Positions 42,426 to 54,088 are shown, counted from the first letter of the stretch. The stretch is 64,000 bases of DNA from Sepioteuthis lessoniana (GCA_963585895.1 OY757939.1:61713962-61777961); one strand, 5' to 3'. Numbers and translations are program-made. The notes: generated by a model not told the origin, from the letters alone.

Positions 42426-42566
42426 GTTTTAAATGTAAAATATTTCACTAGAAATTATAAACGTCTGGCTTAAAAAATGAACTTTTATTAAAAAAAAAAT
42501 AAAATGAAATAAAATAAACATTGTTGGTGATACTGTACAGAAGTTTCACATAACGTGGCAGGAGGG

Positions 42567-42805
42567 GTTCCCATAGCGTGGTGGTTGGTGTGCTGAATTG
42601 CGACATTGTAGAAAGCGAGTTCGAACTCCACTCGCGCTATTACGTTCACTTTCAGTGTAATACCGTTGGGAAAGGTATGAACCCTTTTATCCCTACCAGC
42701 TATGGGTTAAATAGCACTACTTCTGTCCTTCTACAAGGATGGTTCTGGCATTAAATAACCCACGAAGGCTGATATACCATTAAACAAAAAAACTAAACTA
42801 AACCA
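42567..42805 (+). mobile_element. SINE family B, full length
   Basis: GTTCCCATAGCGTGGTGGTT head, GCGAGTTCGAACTCCACTCG box B, core GTTGGGAAAGGTATGAACCC, and tail GAAGGCTGATATACCATTAA. Confidence 0.87.
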
Positions 42806-42817
42806 AACATACGTTGG

Positions 42818-43066
42818 CATGGTTAGAGTGTTCGCCAATGGTCTGGGAGACCTGAGTTCAATCCCTGGTCGAGTCATACCAAAGACTCAAAAATGGTACT
42901 TGATGCCTCCTTGCTTAACACTCAGCATTATAAGGTACGGATCAAGGGTAAAGTGAAGCAATCCAGGGGAAGGAGTGGCGCCTTCACCTACACCTTGGTG
43001 TAGTAGCTATCGAAAAGGGAGCCTTCGGGGCACCCTAGACTAAAGGGAGTCAACTTTACTTTTTAC
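42818..43066 (+). mobile_element. SINE family C, full length
   Basis: GGTTAGAGTGTTCGCCAATG, GAGTTCAATCCCTGGTCG, GCTTAACACTCAGCATTATA, and tail GGCACCCTAGACTAAAGG. Confidence 0.88.
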
Positions 43067-43227
43067 TTACTTTTAACTCGCGGAGGTTGATATATTATTA
43101 CACAAAGGAAATAAAACCAGTTGTAACAATGCTTAGCTTTTCAAAAATGTATTGGTTGTTTTTCCATCGCGATCAAAGCCTTTGATCATTCTACATTAAG
43201 AAAAACCGAAGCCCCGAAACAAATATA

Positions 43228-43440
43228 AATAGCCCAGTCGACTGGAGCTGTAGAATACGCCGACTGCACCTCTGCAGTGCATCCTGGGTATGACACTAAA
43301 CTGCATCTGATGGTGAGGCTCGAGATCTAGAGCTTTGTGGAATGTGAAGTACCCCTTCGTTGCCATTACTCCCAGTTCCACTCTGACTTGGAGTAGTAGT
43401 ACCTTTTAGCGTCCCATGTATGGGTCACATAGAATTATTT
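43228..43440 (+). repeat. D repeat
   Basis: CCCAGTCGACTGGAGCTGTA, AACTGCATCTGATGGTGAGG and GTAGTACCTTTTAGCGTCCC. Confidence 0.85.
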
Positions 43441-43679
43441 ACTCATTTACTATACTTGAAGGAGGGAGAGATAAAGGGAAACGTAATTGATTTTATTGAT
43501 TGATTTTAACGACATGTCAACTCATTTTGGGTTATTTGGGGCCAAGATATTTGAGAATCGGGTCCATTGTGCGGTTACATGCCCATTTTTTGTGTAGTTT
43601 TTGGTTTGTTTTTAAGAGTTTGGGTTTTTTCTTTTTCTTTCATTTTTTTTTTTTTTTTTGCACAATTATATCTCAAATA

Positions 43680-43985
43680 TTCCGATATGATACAAATAAT
43701 TTGCACACAGATGGTTTCACATATTTTTGTCCAATACTAATCATTTTCAAACAGACCCATAGATTAGGACCCTAACAGTTAATGTCACTCTAGGTCAGAG
43801 GGAACCTAGAAGTAAGAGCAATGAAATGGTATTCCATACTCCTTAGAGCTCCAGAAATGGAGCCTCACTATCAGATGCATTTTAGTGTCATAACCAGGAT
43901 AATTTCTTTGGAGGGTGGGTCTTACACCTCTGCTGATATAGTCAGAATATTCTAATCTCTGCCGACAGGGTTCAGAAAACTTGAG
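43680..43985 (-). repeat. D repeat
   Basis: TAATGTCACTCTAGGTCAGA, CAGAAATGGAGCCTCACTAT and TAATCTCTGCCGACAGGG. Confidence 0.8.
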
Positions 43986-44106
43986 TCAACTATATATTTT
44001 TCTCCCGTTTCGGTTCGTTTTTATCGAAATTATATATATATATATATAATTTCAATAAAAGCTATATATTTTTCTCCTGTAATATATATATATATATATA
44101 TATATT

Positions 44107-44372
44107 TCTTTAAGAAAAAACAAAAACCGGTAACATCAGGATTATAAATTTATTTCCATCCTGTTATGGGTTTTGATATAAATCAAAAACACAAAAAAAA
44201 TAACAGGACTTCATCAGATCTTATGGATAGAATATTATTATTATTGCTCTGTAATGTCAGTTACATTGAGCTCTTCACCAGGAAAATTTAAATGTTCACT
44301 GTTGAATTTTTTTTTTTTTTTTTTGTCCCCATGGAATTACTCTCAACTCCGGTTTAACTGGACCGAATAATA
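44107..44372 (+). repeat. Repeat G copy between (TA)n runs
   Basis: Collinear with 6105-6335, flanked by (TA)n at 44083-44106 and 44375-44427, with a longer middle (CATCAGATCTTATGGATAG) absent from the first copy. Confidence 0.8.
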
Positions 44373-44426
<54 letters not shown>

Positions 44427-44427
<1 letters not shown>

Positions 44428-44690
44428 CACGTGGTGTAATGGTAGTCGTCGTACCAAATGGACACGGTTGTTCGATTTCAAATCCTGGACGAGTTTGTTT
44501 GCATTTCTCAAACCACTAATACCCCAGGGAAAGTTATACAGCTATGGATAAACAATAGGGCAGATTGGGCTCTTTAACCTTGGTATGACAATCTATTTAT
44601 AAGAAGGAAAACTCTAACTTCAGACCTATAAAACTTCGGTTGAAAAATTGACCTTGCGTTACATCCTGCTCGTGCGGTTGGTAAATACGC
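44427..44690 (+). mobile_element. SINE family A, diverged, next to (TA)n
   Basis: Head ACGTGGTGTAATGGTAGTCG, box B-like TTTCAAATCCTGGACG, and a tail ending CTCGTGCGGTTGGTAAATA. Confidence 0.82.
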
Positions 44691-44707
44691 ACACACATAC
44701 ATATATG

Positions 44708-44709
44708 TG

Positions 44710-44748
<39 letters not shown>
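44708..44748. repeat. (GA)n microsatellite
   Basis: About 20 GA units after an A SINE. Confidence 0.95.
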
Positions 44749-44920
44749 CAGGGAAAGGGTAAGCAGAAAGTTATTATTGAAGAACTATTCAAATTTTGTA
44801 ATGTCCAATAAGTAAGTTTTGTATATTGTCAAGATATACGTGATTAAAAGTTAAAGTAGAACGTTTTGATATTATTGATTATAGCTTTCATGAAAGTTTT
44901 TATGTTATTTTGTTTTAGTT

Positions 44921-45030
44921 TGGTTTCATTATTTGCCACATCAACCTTGGTCGGTTAAATACCAAAGCCATCCTTGCAGAACAGTAGAGGGAATATTTAA
45001 CCGATAGCTGGGAATTGAAAGGATAGAAAA
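44921..45030 (-). mobile_element. SINE family B, 3' half
   Basis: CATCAACCTTGGTCGGTTAA tail and the start of the core. Confidence 0.65.
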
Positions 45031-45086
45031 AGCATAAATTACAATATCATGAATATTAGAAACCTATGAAGATGGATAGTCTGCTT

Positions 45087-45287
45087 TAGTTTGGTTTCTT
45101 TGTTTAATGGCACATCAACCTTTGTGGGTTAATACTAAAGGAATCCTTGAAGGAGAACAGTGGTGGTAATATTTAACCCATAGTTGTGGGGGAAAAAGTA
45201 TTAATACCTTTCCTAATGGTATTTGTCCGAGAAACAACAACGATGTCAAAATCCAGCACTTCAGCCATTACGTCACAGCGACTCAAC
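45087..45287 (-). mobile_element. SINE family B, eroded
   Basis: TTTGTTTAATGGCACATCAA tail, CCTTTCCTAATGGTATTTGT core, and shortened head. Confidence 0.75.
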
Positions 45288-45391
45288 TTATTTCGTTTCA
45301 ATAAAATCTAGCATCAAGAATTAGTAGTTTTTTTTTTAGATATATAATTTTTTTTTACAGAAAATTTCAGTAGTTTACGCAAGTATGTATT

Positions 45392-45683
45392 TACCCAACC
45401 CCTCCGCCACGGGCAGGATGTGACACAAGGTCAATTTTTAAGCGGTGTACTGCTGGTTTTTAGTTCAGAGTTTTCGTCCTCCTTCTCCAAGACTGACAGC
45501 CTTAACGAAGTAAAAGTTCACTATCTAATTTACTATTTACCAACAGCAGGAAGAACAGATGCATTTATGCCTTTTCCTAAAGGCATTAGCACTTAGTGAA
45601 ATGCCACCAGCCTCGTTCAGGAGTTGAACGCGGGTCAACGATTCCATTCGCAACGATGTTGAACATTACACTAAGCGCTCCAC
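45392..45683 (-). mobile_element. SINE family A, old copy
   Basis: Recognisable from CCCAACCCCTCCGCCACGGG through a degraded core to a head ending TTACACTAAGCGCTCC. Confidence 0.75.
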
Positions 45684-45722
45684 TACAAGTGGTTGACATA
45701 CATTAGTGGTATGTATTTGACT

Positions 45723-46100
45723 GAACACCCACACCCTTCTGCACGAGCAGGATGCGACACAGGGTAAATTTTTAAGCAGAGATTAAGACACTTGAAATCA
45801 GAGTTTTCTTTCTCTTAGACAGGTTGCCATACTAAGTTTAGGGTAAAACCCCGTAGCGTAGTGGCTAACTTACTGGACTGCAACATCTTAGTAAGCGAGT
45901 TCAAACTCCAATCGTGCTTTACGTTCACTTTCGGATTAATACCATTAAGAATGGCATGAACCCCCTTTACCCTGCCACAGTTATGTTCTTCTACAAGCAC
46001 GGCTTTGGCATTAAATAACTCATGTGGGTTGATAAGCCATTAAACAAGGATACCAAACCAAACATACCAAGGTTAAAGAGCCCAGTCTGCCCTCCATTAT
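45723..46100 (-). mobile_element. SINE family A, old copy split by a B SINE
   Basis: The tail part (45723-45840) and core part (46064-46100, GGTTAAAGAGCCCAGTCTGC) become continuous when the plus-strand B SINE 45844-46063 is removed. CATACTAAG/CATACCAAG at the joints is the likely duplication. Confidence 0.72.
45844..46063 (+). mobile_element. SINE family B inserted in an A SINE
   Basis: AACCCCGTAGCGTAGTGGCT head, GCGAGTTCAAACTCCAATCG, and tail GTGGGTTGATAAGCCATTAA. Confidence 0.82.
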
Positions 46101-46125
46101 ATTAGCGGTATTATGTTGTCTGGTT

Positions 46126-46475
46126 GGTCGGGTTTAATGACATATCAACAATTGTAGGTTATTTAATGCCAAATCCTATTCATTCATATATATTAACTAT
46201 ATATGATTTGTTGGTTGGGTTTTATGGCATATCAACCATTGTAGGTTATCTTATGCCAAATCCTTTTTATACATATATATTAAATATAGATGATTTGTTC
46301 GTTGGGTTTTATTGTATATCAACTCTTATAGGTTATTTAATGCCAAATCCACCTGAGGCATATATATATCAAATATATACGATTTGTTGGTTGTGTTTTT
46401 TGGCATAAAAATCGTTGCAGGTTATTCAATGCCAAATCCTGATTATACTTATATATCAAATATATATGATTTGTT
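46126..46475 (-). repeat. Tandem repeat, 4 copies of about 83 bp
   Basis: Each copy carries GGGTTTTATGGCATATCAAC, GTAGGTTATTTAATGCCAAA and TATATATTAAATATATATGA-like text. The same unit occurs singly at 4280-4340, 19590-19650 and 31320-31400, and inverted at 21480-21590 and 53045-53185 (two copies). It contains the tail sequence found at the 3' end of B-family SINEs. Confidence 0.85.
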
Positions 46476-46479
46476 AACG

Positions 46480-46795
46480 AATAGTTTGTTGGCAACAATT
46501 TTTACGACGAACTAGGGTCCATTTGTTGGCACACAGTTGAATGGTTTGAAGTATACCAAATGAAAAAAATAGTTCTATTTGACCTATATTTGGGATCCAA
46601 ACAGGTACTACTGCTCTAGGTTAGAGTTGGCTTGGGATTAATAGCAACAAAGGAGTACTCCACATTCCCTAAACCTTCAGAACTGCAACCTCACTATCAA
46701 ATGGTTTAGTGTTATATCCAGGATACTCATTGGGGACGCAGTCGGCGTATTCTAGAACCTCAGCCGACTTGACTGGTGTTAGTGTGTCATGTGTA
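46480..46795 (-). repeat. D repeat
   Basis: TACTACTGCTCTAGGTTAGA, AACTGCAACCTCACTATCAA and CTAGAACCTCAGCCGACTTG. Confidence 0.82.
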
Positions 46796-46849
46796 ATCTG
46801 GGTACACTAAGGCCAAACAGGAGTCAAAGTAATATATAGGAATTGGTCG

Positions 46850-46880
46850 TAGTTATATATATATATATATATATATATAT
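46850..46880. repeat. (TA)n microsatellite
   Basis: Pure TA run between a D repeat and LINE-1. Confidence 0.94.
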
Positions 46881-47365
46881 CTGAACCATGAAAAACGAGG
46901 TAAAAGATTTTTATATTTTTGGAAATATTAGAGTTAATGTAAAAATAAAATACCTTTAAGATTGCAATGAACCATAAATAAAGACACTCCGATGAATTTT
47001 AAAAATAAAGTAACTGTGAACCTATACTAAGTTAAAACTTAATGCATGCACGGGGGTGTTAAAGATATACCAAGGACGCCATGAGAAGCAGCATGGTGGA
47101 CGTAACGGCGGACGAAGCCAACGATGGGTCAACGGCACGCTTAACAAGGTACTGGGCGGACGAATCCCACGAGACAACGGCCAAAATCAAATCGTTCGAA
47201 TGGAGAACTACTGCTGCTCATCTTTTAGGGTGGCTTCTATGAATGAGAATAAAACACTGCCATTAAAGGATTACCATGACTTATTTTCAAACATGTTCAA
47301 ACCGCATCGCCCTTCGCGTGGGTAAAATAGAGGCGCGTCCTGCTGAAGTTTGAGCTCTGGTCCCA

Positions 47366-48180
47366 GTGTTCGAAAAATTAGCTACAGAACTCAAACTAAA
47401 ACAAAAATTACTGAAATGTAAAAGCACGATACAAATAGCGACATTCAACGTTAGAACTTTTGATAGAATAGGCCAACTACCGGAACTGACAGCTTCTGCG
47501 ATAGATCATAACATAGATATAATATTTGTACAAGAACACAGATACTTTCATAATGAAAATATAAAATACCACGATACAGTCTATGGATGGACGTTTGTCA
47601 CAGCATCTACATGGAAAAACTCTGTCAACGCCGCGATAGGTGGTGTATATATGCTTATCGGACCACGGGCTCTAAAATCACTAAATAGCATCGAGAAAAT
47701 AAAACCAAGGATGATTGTAGCTACGTTTAATGGCAATCCCAGCACAACAATCATCTGCTACAGCCCTACAAATGTTAGTGAAGAAACAGACCTCATCGCC
47801 TTCTATAACCAGCAATCCTCCCTTGTTCAAAGCATCCCGAAACACAACGTTCTCATCATCGGTGGAGACATGAATGCCCAAATCGGTAAAAATGTAAACA
47901 GCAACTTCAGCAAACAACTCGTCAAACAGAAATGGGGAAGATGAAACAGATTTCACTCTAGAAAATAGATTAACATGCTTTAATAGGAAATTTCAGAAAA
48001 GAAAGGAAAATCTATGGACCTACACCAACGCAAATAAAGTTAAAGTACAGATAGACTGCGTCTTTATAAATAAGAAATGTAATTATAGTGCATCGAATTG
48101 CGAGGCATGTTCCCCTTTCGAGGGCGTGTCCTCCGATCACCGAATTGTCACAGCAAAGATACGACTGAACCTACGAAGGA
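47366..48180 (+). pseudogene. LINE endonuclease domain, frameshifted
   Basis: The first segment (47366-47944) contains IATFNVRTFDRIGQL (first APE motif), IDIIFVQEHRYF (catalytic Glu), IICYSPTN and LIIGGDMNAQIG (catalytic Asp/Asn). It ends at a stop caused by a frameshift near 47935. The continuation in another frame has QIDCVFINKK and then SSDHRIVTAKI at about 48127-48160, the final catalytic SDH motif. All key endonuclease residues are therefore present but split over two frames. Confidence 0.85.
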
Positions 48181-48399
48181 ATGTGGCCCGAATAACAATC
48201 ACCGTAGACTATGACTGGTACCTGCTTACCAACAAAGATATTAAAGATGAATATACGTTAACACTAAGAAACAAATTCGATACACTTCAGGAGACAACAG
48301 AAACACTTACACCGAATGACGAATATGAGAACTTCGTCAATGTTCACTTAGAAGCAGCAGCAGAATGCATACCAACTAAACAAAGAGCTTAGACTAGAG

Positions 48400-50225
48400 T
48401 CCCATAGGAGACATTAGTGGTTAGAAAAAAGAGTGCAGATGTAAAAATCACTTCCCTATGCAATAGGAGGAACCCAACCAATATCAATACTCAGAAACTT
48501 AAGAAGACACAAAATGAACTATCTAACGTATACCTAAAAGAACAAACACAATACATCACAAATCAGCTCAATAAGATTAGAGACTCGGTTGAAGGTAGAC
48601 AATCTAGGATAGCATTGTAGACAGTAAATGAAGTGAGCAAAAGGAAGAGTACTGCGAGAGCTAAACTGAAAGCGGCCAACCAAGAAGAACGAATACATTT
48701 CGAGCATTTACTCAGAAAACCTCCGAGAGTTACGGGCAAATCAATCACAAAAATTATCAATAATCAACTAGACATCAAACTAGAACAGTTTACGCCAGAA
48801 GAACTCGACTCAATGCAAAGAAAAATTAAAAATAGGAAAGCAGCAGGGCTTGAGGAAATACCCCCAAAAGAATGGAAGACAAAAGAATTCGACGACATAC
48901 TGCTCCGACATTGCAATGCTGTATATAATCAGAACACAATAAACAGATAGACAAAGGGATGTATCCTCCCTTTGCCCAGGAAGGGTGACCTCGGAATAGC
49001 CAAGAACTACCCTTACGTCCATAGCGGCCAAGATCTACAACGCTCTACTGCACAATTGCATAGAACCTAAAATTGAGAAGATGCTTAGGAAGAACCAAAA
49101 TGGCTTTCGAAGAAATCGATCCACATCACAAATTTTGACGATCCGTCGAATTCTCGAAGGTGTTCGTACAAAAAACCTCGAAGCAACCCAATTATTCGTT
49201 GACTTCTCCAAGGCATTTGACTCCATACACAGAGGAAAGATGGAGCAAATACTTGTCGCCTACGGCCTCCCCAAAGAAATCGTCGCAGCCGTAATGATGC
49301 TATATAAAAACACGAAAGTAAAAGTCCGGAGACAAGACTACTTTGACATGGTTGCAGGTATGCTACAAGGAAACACATCAGCCCCATACCAGTTTATTAT
49401 CTGCCAAGACTACGCGCTTAGAACGTCTATAGATTTAATGAAAGAAAGCGGTTTCAAGCTGGCAAAGGAAAGAATCAGAAGATATCCCACACAAACTATT
49501 ACGGACACGGACTACGCCGATGACATAGCGCTTCTGGCAAGTACACCCGCCCAAGCCGAATCCCTGCTACATATCCTGGAACAATCAGCAGGGGACACAG
49601 GTATCCATGTCAACGCAAGCAAAACAGAATATATGTGCTTTAATCAAACAGACGATATCTCCACACGAAAAGGTAATCCTCTGAAACAAGTGGACAAGTT
49701 CACCTACCTCGGAAGCAGCGTCCCATCAACTGAAAATGACATCAACACGCGTCTAGCAAAGGCATAGACAGCTATCGATAGGCTATCGGTCATATGGAAA
49801 TCAGACCTGACCGATAAAATAAAACGCAGTTTTTTCCAAGCAGCAATCGTGTCGATACTACTATATGGATGCACCACATGGACGCTAACAAAACGTATAG
49901 AAAAAGAACTTGACGGCAATTACACAAGAATGCTATATTAGACAAGTCCTGGATACAACATCAAACAAAACAGCAGCTATATGGCCATCTACCACCCATC
50001 ACTATCCAAATTAGACGAACGGGACACTGCTGGAGAAGTATAGGCGAACTCATAAGCTATATACTCTTCTGGACCCCTTCACAATGACGAGTAAAGGTTC
50101 GACGATTAGCTAAAACCATCATACAACAGCTCTATGCCGATACAGGATGTAGCCTGGAAGACTTGCCGGGGGCGATGGACGATAGAAACGGGTAGCGAGA
50201 GAGGATCAGGGAAATCCATGCGAGC
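48400..50225 (+). pseudogene. LINE reverse transcriptase and C-terminal domain, decayed
   Basis: The RT core is at 49081-49767: NQNGFRRNRSTSQ (motif 1-2), FVDFSKAFDSIHR (motif A with catalytic Asp), GMLQGNTSAPYQF (motif B, D changed to N), TDTDYADDIALLAS (intact YADD) and DKFTYLGSSV. The upstream linker with the KNRKAAGLEEIP motif is at 48780-48860. Stop codons occur at 48618, 48948 and 49767 (a Trp position after RLAKA), and frameshifts follow. C-terminal motifs (LLYGCTTWTL-like, then RTGHCWRS-like and a SLEDLPGAMDDR-like segment) continue to about 50200. Confidence 0.85.
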
Positions 50226-50368
50226 AGCGCGACATGATATATATATGAAGAAATCGTAGATTTGATAAATCCGACAAGATGAAAAATAAAGACGAAATAT
50301 CATTTCTGAATCCGTTGTCAGTGTTTAGGTTTATCCATTTTTCCACTTATTTTTTCTCATATATATCA

Positions 50369-50612
50369 TAATGGTTAGAGTGTTCGCCAATGACCTGGGA
50401 GACCTGGGTTCAATCTCCAGGTCAAGTCATACCAAAGATTCAAAAATAGTACTTGATGCCTCCTTGCTTAACACTCAGCATTATAAGGTACGCATCAAGG
50501 TTAAAGTGGGGCAATCCAGGGAAAGGAGTAGCGCCATCCCCTACATCTTGATGTAGTAGCAATTGAAAAAAGAGCCTTCGAGTCACCCTCGACTACGGTC
50601 CCTAACTTTACT
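50369..50612 (+). mobile_element. SINE family C, full length
   Basis: ATGGTTAGAGTGTTCGCCAA, GGGTTCAATCTCCAGGTC, and tail CACCCTCGACTACGGTCCC. Confidence 0.88.
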
Positions 50613-50869
50613 TATATATATTATCTTGTTATTACTAGCGGTATTACACATCAGAAAACAAGCTGATTTCAAATTTGTAAGAGACTTGATTTATCAGTTA
50701 TCTTGACTAAAACTTATCAGCAAGAAAGCATCATCATCACGATTATCAAGATGTTCTAAAAGCACTAATTCCTTTCTCTCTCTCTCTCTCTCTTTCGGTT
50801 GATGTCAGCTGTCACTCTTGGCAAGTCCTCTATACGTCATCCAGTCTCAGCACAGAGTTAATGTAAGCA

Positions 50870-51398
50870 TGTTTTTGCTGATCGACTAACACTAGTGTGC
50901 CCATATGTAGAAACCTAATTATTCTCCATCTAGCTATGGGTAAATAGTAGAGACAGACTGGGCTCTTAACCTTGGTAGAGCAACCGACCTGGGAGATGGA
51001 AAAATCTGTATTCAAACCGGTTAAACTCCGCTTTAAAATTGATCTTGTGTCGTATTGTCGTATTTAGGAGGTGCCCGTGGTGTAATGGTTATCGTCACAG
51101 GATATGGACACGGCGATACGAGTTCAATTCCTGGACAAGACTGATTGCATTTCACATAGCACTAATACCCTTGGGAAATGTATGAATCCAATTATTCTTC
51201 CTCCATCTATGGGTAAATAGTAGGACAGACTAGGTTCTTCAGCCTTGGTGGGGCAACTAGTCTAGGAGAAGGAAAACTCTGAATTCAAACCTGTTAAACT
51301 CCGCTTAAAAAATCGACCTTGTGCCATATCCTGCCCGAGCGGAGGGGTTGGGTAAATAGGATCTTGTGTCGTATTGTGCTCGTACGAAGGGGTTATAT

Positions 51399-51400
<2 letters not shown>
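50870..51400 (+). mobile_element. SINE family A, old copy split by a younger A copy
   Basis: The 5' part is 50870-51058. The last bases resume at 51378 (GCTCGTACGAAGGGGTT). The 18-bp GATCTTGTGTCGTATTGT occurs at both sides of the insert. Confidence 0.78.
51059..51359 (+). mobile_element. SINE family A, full length, nested in an older A copy
   Basis: Starts GGAGGTGCCCGTGGTGTAAT (51067) and ends GGGGTTGGGTAAATAG. Target duplication GATCTTGTGTCGTATTGT at 51041-51058 and 51360-51377, 18 of 18 identical, suggests a young insertion. Confidence 0.92.
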
Positions 51401-51440
<40 letters not shown>

Positions 51441-51443
51441 TAC

Positions 51444-51484
<41 letters not shown>
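51400..51484. repeat. (TA)n/(CA)n/(TG)n cluster
   Basis: TA, CA, TA and TG runs after the nested A SINEs. Confidence 0.94.
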
Positions 51485-51486
<2 letters not shown>

Positions 51487-51792
51487 TTTTCTTAAATCAA
51501 GAAAGTGCGCAAATACTGGTAAGCAGAGCAAGATAAAACCTAAAAGAAATTAACTATTCATGTCTAAAGGTTTCATGTATCGAAGATACAATCATCAGAT
51601 GGAAGTCAGAGGAATCCTGATTTTTATCTAACGATTTAAATGAATTTAAATAAATTAAACTTAATATGAATAAATTAAACTTAATCTAAATAAATTATAT
51701 AATGAGGTTAAACAATAATTAGTCAATAAAAATAGCGTAAATTTTGTACATCATTTTGTTTGGAATTAATCCCATACTCCTTCCGATGGAGT

Positions 51793-51866
51793 GGGAGTGC
51801 CTGTGGTGTAATGGCCAAAGCGCTGGACAACAACAGAGTTATAAGTGAGTTCGAACTCCATCATTA
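51793..51866 (+). mobile_element. SINE family B head only, fused to a LINE-1 3' end
   Basis: GTGCCTGTGGTGTAATGGCC and GAGTTCGAACTCCATCATT. The text switches to antisense LINE-1 tail at 51866. Confidence 0.75.
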
Positions 51867-52118
51867 TCATGTCGTGCCACGGGCACGGATATCCCTGACC
51901 CTCTCTCGCCACTTCTCCCTATCGTTCATCGCCTCTGGCAGGTCTTCAGGGCTACATCCCGTATCCTCACATAGCTGCTATATGTATGTTCGAGCTGGTC
52001 GTCCTGCTTTTGCTCGGCCATATGTGCGGGTTCATAGGAGTATATCACTTATGAGCTCGTCTCTGCTTCTCCAGCAATGTCCTGCATGTCTGGTTCGTCT
52101 AGCTTGGATAGTTTAATT
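51866..52118 (-). mobile_element. LINE-1 family 3' fragment
   Basis: On the minus strand this is homologous to 18160-18430 (CCCTGACCCTCTCTCGCCAC and CAGGTCTTCAGGGCTACATC). It ends in ATCATTATCAT and is fused to the head of a B-family SINE (51793-51865). Confidence 0.85.
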
Positions 52119-52129
52119 ATCAAAAACAT

Positions 52130-52600
52130 TTCTATTTCAAGCTATTCGATTTATTTAAACAGTTCTAATTCAATTTAGTATAAGTACAGAAGTTCTTTAT
52201 TAAACAAAACAATTTAGTGTAAGTACATTTCAATGTCAAAAACAGTTCTATTTCAAACAATTCAGTTAAGCATAAGAATGCGGTTTAAATGTAAGTACAC
52301 AGTTTAATTGTCAAAATCATTTCTATTTCAAGCAATTCAGTTTAGTCAAACAGTTCTAATTCAAACAATCCAGTTTAGCATAAGTATGCAGTTTAGTTCT
52401 ATTTAGCCCATAGATAGGGCCCTATCAGGTACAACCATTCCGGGCCAGAGTGGACCTGGGAGCAATGGCAATGAAGGGGTGCTCCACATTCCCCCAAAGC
52501 TCCGATTATTTAATGTCATATATCAGGACATTCATTAGGGGGGTCATACCCCTCTGCAGAGGTGCAGTCGGTGTATTCTACAGCCCCAACCGACTGAGTA
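52130..52600 (-). repeat. D repeat with tail
   Basis: Tail of TTCTATTTCAAACAATTCAG units, then ACCATTCCGGGCCAGAGTGG to TACAGCCCCAACCGACTG. The next copy starts 20 bp on. Confidence 0.87.
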
Positions 52601-52604
52601 ATAC

Positions 52605-53045
52605 AAAGAGGTAATGTCAAAACAGTTTTATTTCAAATAATTCAGTTTAATATAAGTACACAATTTAGATGTCAAAACAGTTCTATTTCGAGCAATTCAG
52701 TTTAACATAAGTATGCAGTTTAAATATCAAAATAGCACTTTTTTTAAACCATTCAGTTTAGCATAAATACGCAGTTTAAATGCAAAAAAACAGTAAACTC
52801 AAGAAACCACGGTTTAGTTCTATTTAGCCCAGAGATAGGACCCTATCAGCTGCTACCACTCCGGGCCAGGGTGGACCTGGGTGTGATGGCAATGAAGGGG
52901 TACTCCGCATTCCCCCAAAGCCCCAGCATTACTGGAACCTCACCATCAGATTGTTTAGTTTCATATCAGGACACTCATTGGGAGGTCTTACCCCTCTTCA
53001 GAGAAGCAGTCGGTGTATTCTACAGCCCCAGCCGACTGGGCAAGA
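52605..53045 (-). repeat. D repeat with tail
   Basis: Same orientation and layout as 52130-52600: a tandem pair. Confidence 0.87.
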
Positions 53046-53189
53046 GGATTTGTCATTAAATAACCAACAATGGTTGATATACCAGAAAACCCAACCAAAC
53101 TAAATCATATGTATTTAATATATATGTATAAAGTTATTTGGCATTAAATAACCTACAATGGTTGATATGCCATAAAACCCAACCAAACC

Positions 53190-53857
53190 ATCAAGATAGA
53201 TGTTATATCAGACTTGCTAGTCGTTGACCTTCGGCAAAGCACTTTTGAAAGACGTATTGGTGAAGCAGAAGGGCATGTTTAGATTATAAAAATAGGAGCT
53301 AATACACAAAACTGTACATCAGAAGTCTGTAATTGTCAATTGTAAATATATTTTCTGTACTTGTGAGAATGTATTTGGTGTAGTCAAATATAAAAAAAAC
53401 GGTCATGAACTGGACTGGAGATAACAGGAGTCATGTAATTGGATTCTAGAATGTCCACTGACATCAGATGGAGAGTAGAAGTTCACTCAAAATATGAAAT
53501 GAATATGTGCAGATTTTTAAGAAAAAAAATACCTGTCATAAGATACAAGAAGAAAATTTGAAAGGTAATTATTCAAATGAGAAAGTATCATATTATCTCG
53601 GTCTTCCAATTTGATTATTTCATTTATGTAAAGGAGGAGGTTAAAGAAAAGAGATTAATTTGAAGGTGGGCTTAAGAGACAGAGAAACTAATATGAAAGT
53701 GGTTGGTTGGTTGGTTGGTTTTACGGCATGTCAATTTTTGTTGGGCTATTTTATATTGAATACAGTTTAATAATTCTGATCTTGAATAATATAAAGTCTA
53801 AAATGGTCTCCAATAATATACAGTATAAAATGTTCTACTCACGAACTGGACATTGTC
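53190..53857. other. No gene seen
   Basis: AT-rich text with four GGTT repeats at 53702-53718 and a decayed tail-type repeat after it. Confidence 0.6.
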
Positions 53858-54088
53858 ATAATGGTTAGAGTGTTCGCCAATGGACTGGGAGACCTGGGTT
53901 CAGTCCCAGGTCGAGTCATACCTAAGACTCAAAAAATGGTACTTGATGCTACCTTGCTTAACACTCAGCATTATAAGGTAAGAGTAAAGTGGAGAAAGGA
54001 GTAGCGCCCTCTCCTACACCTTAGTGTAGTAGCTATCGAAAAGGGAGCCTTCGGGTCACCCTCGACTACGGTCGCCAACTTTATTTAC
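53858..54088 (+). mobile_element. SINE family C, full length
   Basis: ATGGTTAGAGTGTTCGCCAA, GGGTTCAGTCCCAGGTCG, and tail GGGTCACCCTCGACTACGGT. Confidence 0.88.

Larger units (their letters stand above)
47050..50250 (+). mobile_element. APE-type non-LTR retrotransposon (LINE-1 of this window), nearly full length, inactive
   Basis: This is a 3.2-kb sense copy with a leader (47050-47365), apurinic-like endonuclease, reverse transcriptase and a C-terminal region ending near a GCGCGACATGATATAT boundary. Fragments elsewhere in the window (18155-18875, 26516-26835, 27777-28200, 51866-52115) share its 3' part. Three of them end in ATG/ATC trinucleotide runs, the kind of short tandem tail seen on RTE-like elements. 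The clade assignment is tentative. Confidence 0.85.

Noticed and set aside
51067..51140. tRNA genes at the heads of SINE copies
   Set aside because: Boxes A and B are present, but each head continues into a shared SINE core and tail and recurs in many copies with target duplications. No head folds as an isolated tRNA with a clean acceptor stem by eye.
53521..53560. First SLC7 exon donor (ACAG|GTATTT on the minus strand)
   Set aside because: The upstream translation does not contain the expected IIG- end of TM1 or a start Met in phase.
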